Part shown: positions 59,260 to 64,000 of the stretch, piece by piece
Layout of the letters: each line of letters opens with the position of its first letter
How positions within the stretch are numbered: the first letter of the stretch is position 1
Assembly (NCBI RefSeq): GCF_004296575.1
Contig: NZ_SAYT01000002.1
Coordinates: forward strand, 797,313-861,312
Direction: 5' to 3'
From: Dyella amyloliquefaciens
GTDB lineage: Bacteria > Pseudomonadota > Gammaproteobacteria > Xanthomonadales > Rhodanobacteraceae
DNA length: 64,000 bases
Program-made: the position numbers and the translations under genes
The notes under the pieces: model-generated
The model's input: only the letters and a program-made list of their open reading frames with translations
Told to the model about the DNA's origin: nothing
Database searches by the model: none

Positions 59260-60222
59260 TCAGGCGCCAGCGTCGCCCTTGTGAGCAGGCACGTTCTCGA
59301 GGAACGTTGCCGACGGCACGAAGAACAGGCTTCCCGTCACCGCCCGGCTGAAGTCCAGCAGGCGGTCGTAATTGCCCGGAGGGTTGCCGATGAACATGTT
59401 CTCGAGCATCCGCTCGATCCTCGACGGCGATCGCGCATAACCGATGAAGTAGGTGCCGAACTCGCCCTTGCCCGCGTTGCCGAACGGCATGTTGTCGCGC
59501 AGGATTTCCAGCTCCTCGCCATTCTCTTCGATGGACGTGAGCACGTTGTGCGCATAGCTGGCCTTGGCCGCGTCGTCGATTTCGACATCCGACAGCTTCT
59601 TCCTGCCGATGATGTTTTCCTGCTGCTCCACCGGCACCGCGTTCCATGCCTTCATGTCATGGAGATACTTCTGCACGATGACGTAGCTGCCGCCTGCGAA
59701 CGCGGGGTCTTCGCTGCCGATGATGGTGGCATCCAGGGCGGCCTGATCCACGGGATTCTCGGTGCCATCGACAAAGCCGAGCAAATCGCGCTCGTCGAAA
59801 TATTTGAAGCCATGCACTTCATCCTCGGCCGCGACGAAGTCGCCAATGCGCGACATGATTTCCGCCGCGACTTCGAAGCACAGATCCATGTGCGTGGCTC
59901 GAATATGGAAAAGGATATCCCCGGGCGTGGAAACGGCGTGATGCACGCCCTTGATCTCCCGGAACGGATGCAGCCCGGCAGGTCGGGCACCGCCGAAAAG
60001 TCGATCCCACGCATCGGATCCGAAACCCATGACGCACGACAACCGCCGGTCCGGCTTGCGAAAGCCGACCGCGCGAAGGATGCCGGCCAGGTTGTTGCAG
60101 AGCGTTCGCACGGCTTCGTCACCTTGAGCGTCGGGCTTCAAGGTCACTACAAGGAAGATCGCGGAGTGCGTGAGTCCATCGGCAACCGGTTGCGTCATAA
60201 CAGAGGGCACGATGGGCTCCAT
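59260..60222 (-). CDS. DyP-type haem peroxidase (YfeX-like)
   Basis: A 320-residue dye-decolourising peroxidase without a signal peptide, of the cytoplasmic YfeX type. The GXXDG motif is GFVDG at about 149-153 (distal Asp152) and the proximal haem histidine is probably His188 in VQKYLHDMKAWN, with an Arg near 207 in IIGRKKLSD. These enzymes oxidise dyes, porphyrinogens or other substrates with H2O2. The start at 60222 has no strong ribosome site; a second ATG at 60198 is possible. It is divergent from the DUF2946 gene. Confidence 0.92.
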   Translation of the reverse strand: MEPIVPSVMTQPVADGLTHSAIFLVVTLKPDAQGDEAVRTLCNNLAGILRAVGFRKPDRRLSCVMGFGSDAWDRLFGGARPAGLHPFREIKGVHHAVSTPGDILFHIRATHMDLCFEVAAEIMSRIGDFVAAEDEVHGFKYFDERDLLGFVDGTENPVDQAALDATIIGSEDPAFAGGSYVIVQKYLHDMKAWNAVPVEQQENIIGRKKLSDVEIDDAAKASYAHNVLTSIEENGEELEILRDNMPFGNAGKGEFGTYFIGYARSPSRIERMLENMFIGNPPGNYDRLLDFSRAVTGSLFFVPSATFLENVPAHKGDAGA

Positions 60223-60487
60223 GTCAGGTGGGTTACGAAACAAATGCGGGGGAGCCCAGATTGCCACAATCACGGACGCGAGAAGGCCAAGTCCGGTGCT
60301 GCGCAGGCCGGGCGATCGCCGCTCGCCCGTGCACCGTCCTGGACGGCTCATGCCCTCCCCGCGTCCCGGCAAAACATTGAACCCTGGCACCAGGTGACGC
60401 TGTGTCGCAGTGCGGTCACTGAACCGCGCGCTGGACGATAATTGCCACGGCCTCAACAAACCGGCCAAGCGACATACGGGTCTGGGC

Positions 60488-60862
60488 GTGAATCGTTACC
60501 GTACACATCGACGACTGGTTGCATGGCTCGGTCTCTTGGCCATCTGGCTCGCTACCGTGGCCCCGGTCGTTTCCCAGACGCTGCCCCTCCCATCGCACGC
60601 GACGATGCCAGGCGCCTGGTGCGGCAGTACTTCGCCCCTTCAAGGTCACTCACCCTCCACGCCACACGACCACACGCTCGAAAAGTGTGCGTACTGCGCG
60701 CTGCTGGGTGACAGCCCGGTTCTGGGCGCATCGATCTGGCTTCCGCAGATCACTCTGCAGCTAGAGGCTGAACTTCATCCGTTGCCGCAGGCAGCACCCT
60801 GGATACGGCACAACGCGATCGCGGCAGCGCCGCGTGGCCCTCCGGCCGCGACAGGTTCCTGA
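60488..60862 (+). CDS. DUF2946 family protein
   Basis: A 124-residue protein starting at GTG (60488). One signal-like hydrophobic segment is at about 10-30; the rest is periplasmic. The family core is STPHDHTLEKCAYCALLGDSP with H60, H62, C67 and C70, which looks like a transition-metal site. DUF2946 genes are often near copper and TonB-receptor genes. A GGG-rich patch lies before the start; an upstream in-frame GTG at 60410 is possible but adds an unusual N-terminus. It lies 61 bp before a Cys-tagged outer-membrane protein. Confidence 0.7.
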   Translation: MNRYRTHRRLVAWLGLLAIWLATVAPVVSQTLPLPSHATMPGAWCGSTSPLQGHSPSTPHDHTLEKCAYCALLGDSPVLGASIWLPQITLQLEAELHPLPQAAPWIRHNAIAAAPRGPPAATGS

Positions 60863-60922
60863 TCGCCCTCAGCGCGGCCGCTCGACCGGCCTGTGCAGCC
60901 CTGCCCTATCCCAAGGAAAACC

Positions 60923-61933
60923 ATGTCCATCGTCACCCGCGGCGCAGCAACCCATGCGCGCGCTCCGCTCTACCTGCCCGCCACCAGGCTCGCCATGGCG
61001 GCCACCGCTATCGGCCTGCTGATGACGCCCGTGCTTGCGAGCGCCTGCTCCACCTGCGGCTGCTCGCTCAACTCCGACTGGTCCAGCCAGGGTTATGCGG
61101 TCACCACGGGCTGGCATCTCGACCTGCGCCAGGACTACTTCAATCAATCGCAGTTGATGAGTGGCACGGATACCGTCAGCCGGTCATCCCTTTCCCTCCC
61201 GAACGATGAGGAAGTGCAACAGAAGACCATCAACCGCGTCACCCTGCTCGGTGCCGACTACAACGTCTCGCGGTATTGGGGCGTCTCGTTCCAGCTGCCT
61301 TATACCGATCGCTATCACCAGACCATCGCGCCCGGCGACACCGACGTCTCCACGTCCGACGCGCAAGGCATCGGCGACCTTCGAGTGTTGGCGCACTACC
61401 AGGGGTTTAGTGACGACGCCGGACTCGGCTTGCAGTTCGGCGTGAAACTTCCCACCGGCCGCTTTACGCAGACCTTCGAATCGGGACCGCAGGCAGGCGA
61501 ACTGCTGGATCGCGGGCTGCAGTTGGGCACCGGCACGACCGACGCGCTGCTGGGCATCTACAAGTCCGGATACCTGAGCGAATCGATCGGGTACTTCGGA
61601 CAGGCCATGGCGCAGGTTGCGCTGGATGCCAGGGAACAATTTCGTCCCGGCAATTCCGTCAACCTGAACTTCGGCGTGCGTTACCTCGGCACAGGACGCT
61701 TCACACCCCAGATCCAGCTCAATATCCACAGCGAACAGCGGGAGAGCGGCGCACAGGCCGATCGCGCCAACAGCGGCGCCACGCTCGCCTACCTGAGCCC
61801 CGGCCTCGGCATGAAAGTCACGAATCGCCTCGCGGCCTTCGCCTTCGTCCAGGTCCCCGTCTACCAGCGCGTCAACGGCCTGCAGCTTGAGCCGCGCAAT
61901 GTGTGGTCACTGGGCATGCAATACCGGCTGTGA
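60923..61933 (+). CDS. Outer-membrane beta-barrel-like protein with N-terminal Cys cluster
   Basis: A 336-residue exported protein. The signal peptide ends near residue 41 (PVLASA), directly before C42-S-T-C45-G-C47. The rest has alternating hydrophobic strands (VTLLGADYNVSRYWGVSFQLPYTDRY, LRVLAHYQGFSDDAGLGLQFGVKLPTGRF, and a final NVWSLGMQYRL ending in the usual aromatic outer-membrane C-terminus pattern), as in the MetA-pathway/transporter-type barrels. The cysteine cluster is unusual for a barrel and may bind metal or a partner. AAGGA lies 5 nt before the ATG. It follows the DUF2946 gene. Confidence 0.72.
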   Translation: MSIVTRGAATHARAPLYLPATRLAMAATAIGLLMTPVLASACSTCGCSLNSDWSSQGYAVTTGWHLDLRQDYFNQSQLMSGTDTVSRSSLSLPNDEEVQQKTINRVTLLGADYNVSRYWGVSFQLPYTDRYHQTIAPGDTDVSTSDAQGIGDLRVLAHYQGFSDDAGLGLQFGVKLPTGRFTQTFESGPQAGELLDRGLQLGTGTTDALLGIYKSGYLSESIGYFGQAMAQVALDAREQFRPGNSVNLNFGVRYLGTGRFTPQIQLNIHSEQRESGAQADRANSGATLAYLSPGLGMKVTNRLAAFAFVQVPVYQRVNGLQLEPRNVWSLGMQYRL

Positions 61934-61943
61934 TCGCCGCACC

Positions 61944-61976
61944 GTGCCGCGCAACGCTGTCCAGCGTGCGCGGCAC
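61944..61976. terminator. Hairpin between barrel and thioesterase genes
   Basis: GTGCCGCGCAACGCT (61944-61958) and AGCGTGCGCGGCAC (61963-61976) pair with one bulged base around a GTCC loop. It is in the convergent gap, with no T tract. Confidence 0.55.
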
Positions 61977-62026
61977 GCGCACTGCCCGCCGACCTGGCGA
62001 ACAGCACGCCCTCTTCCGCCGTAGCG

Positions 62027-62479
62027 TCAGTCGCGCGCCTTGATGCTTGAAGGCAGGACGACGAAGTCGTGGGTTTTTTCCAGCGACCGCATCGCGGCGA
62101 TGAGAGCCGGTGGCGGGGCGATGAGCTTGCGTTCGTTGAGGTCCAGCCATCCACCGGCGCTGGTCACCCGCGCGCTCAGTTTTCCGTCCGGCCTGAAGAT
62201 CTCGTGCCGAAGCAGGAAGCGGCTGCCATCATCGGAATGGCCGGCAATCGCGTAGGTCACCGTGATCTGCTGTTGCAGGCCAACCTCCTTGAAGTACTCC
62301 ACCTCGTCCTTCATCACCACGGGCCCGATCTTCAAGCGCACGAATTCCTCCATCGGGAACCCATGTTCCATCAGGAACATCTGCCGCACGTCGGCCGTCT
62401 TGTCGAGGTAAGCCGTGTTCCGCATGTGCGAGTTGAAGTCCATGTCGCCCCAACCTGCATAGAGGGTCTTGGTGTACAT
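62027..62479 (-). CDS. Hot-dog fold acyl-CoA thioesterase
   Basis: A 150-residue YbgC/4HBT-like thioesterase. N-terminal YAGWGDMDFNSHMRNTAYLD contains the characteristic Asp of the family's active site (GDMDFNSHM). VEYFKEVGLQQQITVTYAI and LLRHEIFRPDGKLSARVTSAGGWLDL form the rest of the hot-dog. Its substrate may be short- or branched-chain acyl-CoA. It is divergent from the Hsp70 gene with a 409-bp gap. Confidence 0.88.
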   Translation of the reverse strand: MYTKTLYAGWGDMDFNSHMRNTAYLDKTADVRQMFLMEHGFPMEEFVRLKIGPVVMKDEVEYFKEVGLQQQITVTYAIAGHSDDGSRFLLRHEIFRPDGKLSARVTSAGGWLDLNERKLIAPPPALIAAMRSLEKTHDFVVLPSSIKARD

Positions 62480-62888
62480 GCACCTGCTCCAACGGATGTG
62501 GATGGCAGGCTTGGATTATACGCATCGGGGACCGCGACCAAATGGACGTTCACTGTCCAGATGGCCTACAGCGCTCGTGCAATAGCCGTCCATACGGCAC
62601 TACTACTTTCAAGCCCGGCGCTGGCCTCGCGCCGGACTGGCAGCTGGTTATTCGCAAGCATGGAGACGCCGTTCCATCCCGCCCGGCCTTACATGCGTCT
62701 CTCTCGAGCCAACGAGACCACCACGGACGGCGCTGGGCGCTCATTTTCACGCGCTCGGAGACTCGTGATTCAGCTTTCAGGCCATGGTGGCACGAGCATT
62801 CCACGGTGTTTCACACCTCGCATTCATTGCCCGCAGGAAGCCAAACCTGAGATAATGGAAGATTGCACTTCCGCGCACGGCCTCTCTC
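62480..62888. other. 409-bp AT-richer intergenic region
   Basis: No credible gene is seen, although several short frames are open. It is visibly less GC-rich than its surroundings. The only ordered element I notice is a TGGAC/GTCCA inverted repeat at 62543-62559 near the thioesterase start. It must hold the divergent promoters of the thioesterase and Hsp70 genes. Confidence 0.5.
62543..62559. promoter_or_regulatory. Short inverted repeat upstream of the thioesterase
   Basis: TGGAC (62543-62547), a seven-base spacer and GTCCA (62555-62559), 64 bp before the thioesterase start codon. It could be a small operator; the evidence is weak. Confidence 0.25.
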
Positions 62889-64000
62889 ATGCACATCGGC
62901 ATCGACTTCGGCACCAGCTATTCGGCCGCAGCCGCCATCAGGGACGGCAATCTCACCCTGGTCCGATTCGGCGACTCGGAGCAGTTCCGCACGGCGGTGT
63001 ACTTCCCGGAACTGGTGCCCGACCCGAACGATTTCGAGCTCACGCCCGAGCTGGAAGCACAGCTGGAGACGCACATCCGTTCGGCCCGTAACGACCTGCG
63101 CCAGCAGGCCACAGCCGCAGCTGCCCGTGGCCAGGCACCGGTGACGCGCTCGGATGAAGACCTGCGTCGCGATGCGTTGCGCGTCATTCGCCGCCAATGG
63201 ATGGAAGAGCAGGCCCGCGCGGCCACCTCATCCGTCGCCAGCTTCCAGCACGCGCTGTTCGGCGAAGATGCAGTGGAAGGCTATCTCGAGAGCGGTGGCG
63301 GCAACCTGATCGAATCGCCCAAATCGATGTTCGGCTATCGGCTGGATCCGCAGGTGCGCAAGGTCATCGTGCATATCGCCACGCACATTCTCGAACACAT
63401 CCGCCTTACCGCGAGCCGCCAGTTCGGCGAACCGGTACGCGGCGCGGTGATTGGCCGCCCCGTGGAATTCCGCAGCTCGATGGGCGCAGCCGGATCCGAA
63501 CAGGCCATCGAGATCCTGCGCGAAGCCGCCGCTGCGGCAGGTTTCGACGAAGTGCGTTTTCTCGAAGAACCCGCGGCCGCTGCCATGCACTACCACAAGA
63601 GTCTCGCGGACCGGCAGCACGCGCTGATCGTGGACATCGGCGGCGGCACCACCGACGTCACCCATGCGGAGCTTGGCGGTGAGACGTCACCGCTTATCGC
63701 GCGCAACTGGGGCCTGCCCAAGGGCGGCACGGATCTCGATGTCGGCGTAAGCCTGCACAGCTTCATGCCGCTGATGGGCAAGGACATCGTGCGCGTGCCG
63801 CAGCATCAGTTCGTGGAAGCGGCGAGCGTGCACAACCTGCCCAAGCAACGCGAGTTTCGCAAACAGAACTATCGCCTGGTCGCCGCACCTTACGGCCCGC
63901 GCCTGCGCGCTCTGCAGGAACTGGGCGCCACCACGCGACTCAACCAGGCCGCCGAACGGACCAAGATCAACCTGAGTTCGTCGGTGAGCTATCGCATCTC
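62889..64000 (+). CDS. Hsp70-family protein (YegD-like), 3'-truncated by window edge
   Basis: The frame runs from ATG 62889 (MHIGIDFGTSYSAAAAIRDG) to the window end, 370 codons without a stop. The start has the Hsp70 phosphate-1 motif GIDFGTSYS; LEEPAAAAMHY is near residue 230 and the second phosphate motif IVDIGGGTTDV follows at about 250. The N-terminal ATPase domain is present; the substrate-binding part would lie outside. It resembles YegD-type Hsp70 homologues, which lack a canonical lid and whose clients are unknown. No dnaJ or grpE gene is near. Confidence 0.92.
   Translation, partial: MHIGIDFGTSYSAAAAIRDGNLTLVRFGDSEQFRTAVYFPELVPDPNDFELTPELEAQLETHIRSARNDLRQQATAAAARGQAPVTRSDEDLRRDALRVIRRQWMEEQARAATSSVASFQHALFGEDAVEGYLESGGGNLIESPKSMFGYRLDPQVRKVIVHIATHILEHIRLTASRQFGEPVRGAVIGRPVEFRSSMGAAGSEQAIEILREAAAAAGFDEVRFLEEPAAAAMHYHKSLADRQHALIVDIGGGTTDVTHAELGGETSPLIARNWGLPKGGTDLDVGVSLHSFMPLMGKDIVRVPQHQFVEAASVHNLPKQREFRKQNYRLVAAPYGPRLRALQELGATTRLNQAAERTKINLSSSVSYRI

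Noticed and set aside
62542-62850. Short open frames in the gap before the Hsp70 gene
   Set aside because: No ribosome site, low-quality composition, both strands equally open.
1-64000. CRISPR arrays, tRNA or rRNA genes, phage or transposase genes
   Set aside because: I looked for regular repeat-spacer patterns, tRNA cloverleafs and mobile-element enzymes and saw none.

Overview
The window is a GC-rich stretch of a gammaproteobacterial chromosome. The gene content (mfd, bpt, purT, rlmKL, minCDE, tesB, thpR, a DUF6491 protein, YaeQ, an SCO1/PCuAC copper pair) and the protein sequences point to the Xanthomonadales, most likely Rhodanobacteraceae (Dyella, Luteibacter or Rhodanobacter type). This placement is a judgement from reading the proteins, not a search. 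I see no rRNA, tRNA, CRISPR array, phage, integrase or transposase gene. It reads as ordinary, densely packed core chromosome with 67 protein genes, of which the first (mfd) and last (an Hsp70-family gene) are cut by the window ends.

Layout. 1-8.4 kb: end of mfd, a LysR regulator, a VOC protein, a Ca2+/H+ antiporter, the two-gene ergothioneine operon egtB-egtD, and a small secreted DUF6491 protein. 8.4-18.7 kb: a Tyr/Pro-rich secreted protein, rlmKL with an overlapping esterase, an AmpD-type amidase, tesB, a DUF2007-like protein, bpt, a zinc alcohol dehydrogenase, a membrane-anchored glutamate-synthase-like flavoprotein, and purT. 18.8-24.8 kb: a periplasmic transglutaminase-like protein, an SPFH protein overlapping a ribbon-helix-helix gene, small proteins, DUF423, and copper-delivery genes (SCO1, PCuAC, CtaG-like). 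24.8-32.3 kb: a Gld-type ABC exporter operon, a membrane-anchored SRPBCC/GyrI-like protein, and a DesK/DesR-like two-component pair. 32.4-37.9 kb: a GNAT gene coupled to minC-minD-minE, an HEXXH protein, and the NfeD/slipin pair. 37.9-45.7 kb: YaeQ, a BaiN-type flavoprotein, an HDOD protein, a luciferase-like monooxygenase, a secreted beta-propeller, and a divergent pair of exported amide hydrolases. 45.9-64 kb: a run of peptidases and small stress- or envelope-related genes (M20, methyltransferase, ThpR, orphan ExbD, His-rich protein plus Spy-like protein, a second 2H phosphoesterase, GIY-YIG, M28, phospholipase C-like, DUF899, VOC, DyP peroxidase, DUF2946 plus a Cys-tagged barrel, a thioesterase, Hsp70).

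How genes work together. Tight operons with 4-nt overlaps are egtB-egtD, the esterase-rlmKL pair, SCO1-PCuAC, the ATPase-permease-auxiliary ABC operon and GNAT-minC. NfeD and slipin form a classic protease/scaffold pair. Nearly every convergent gene junction is sealed either by a long perfect hairpin or by a member of a REP-like palindrome family (nine copies in five places). That repeat family is the clearest non-coding structure in the window.

Most unusual things seen: the REP family, with one copy supplying the stop codon of a gene; the SPFH gene whose 3' end overlaps a small ribbon-helix-helix regulator and whose promoter region carries a doubled GATATC motif; an exported creatininase-like enzyme lacking several canonical metal ligands, divergent from an exported Ntn-hydrolase; and two small exported metal-binding-looking protein pairs. 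I see no clear novel defence or secretion system.
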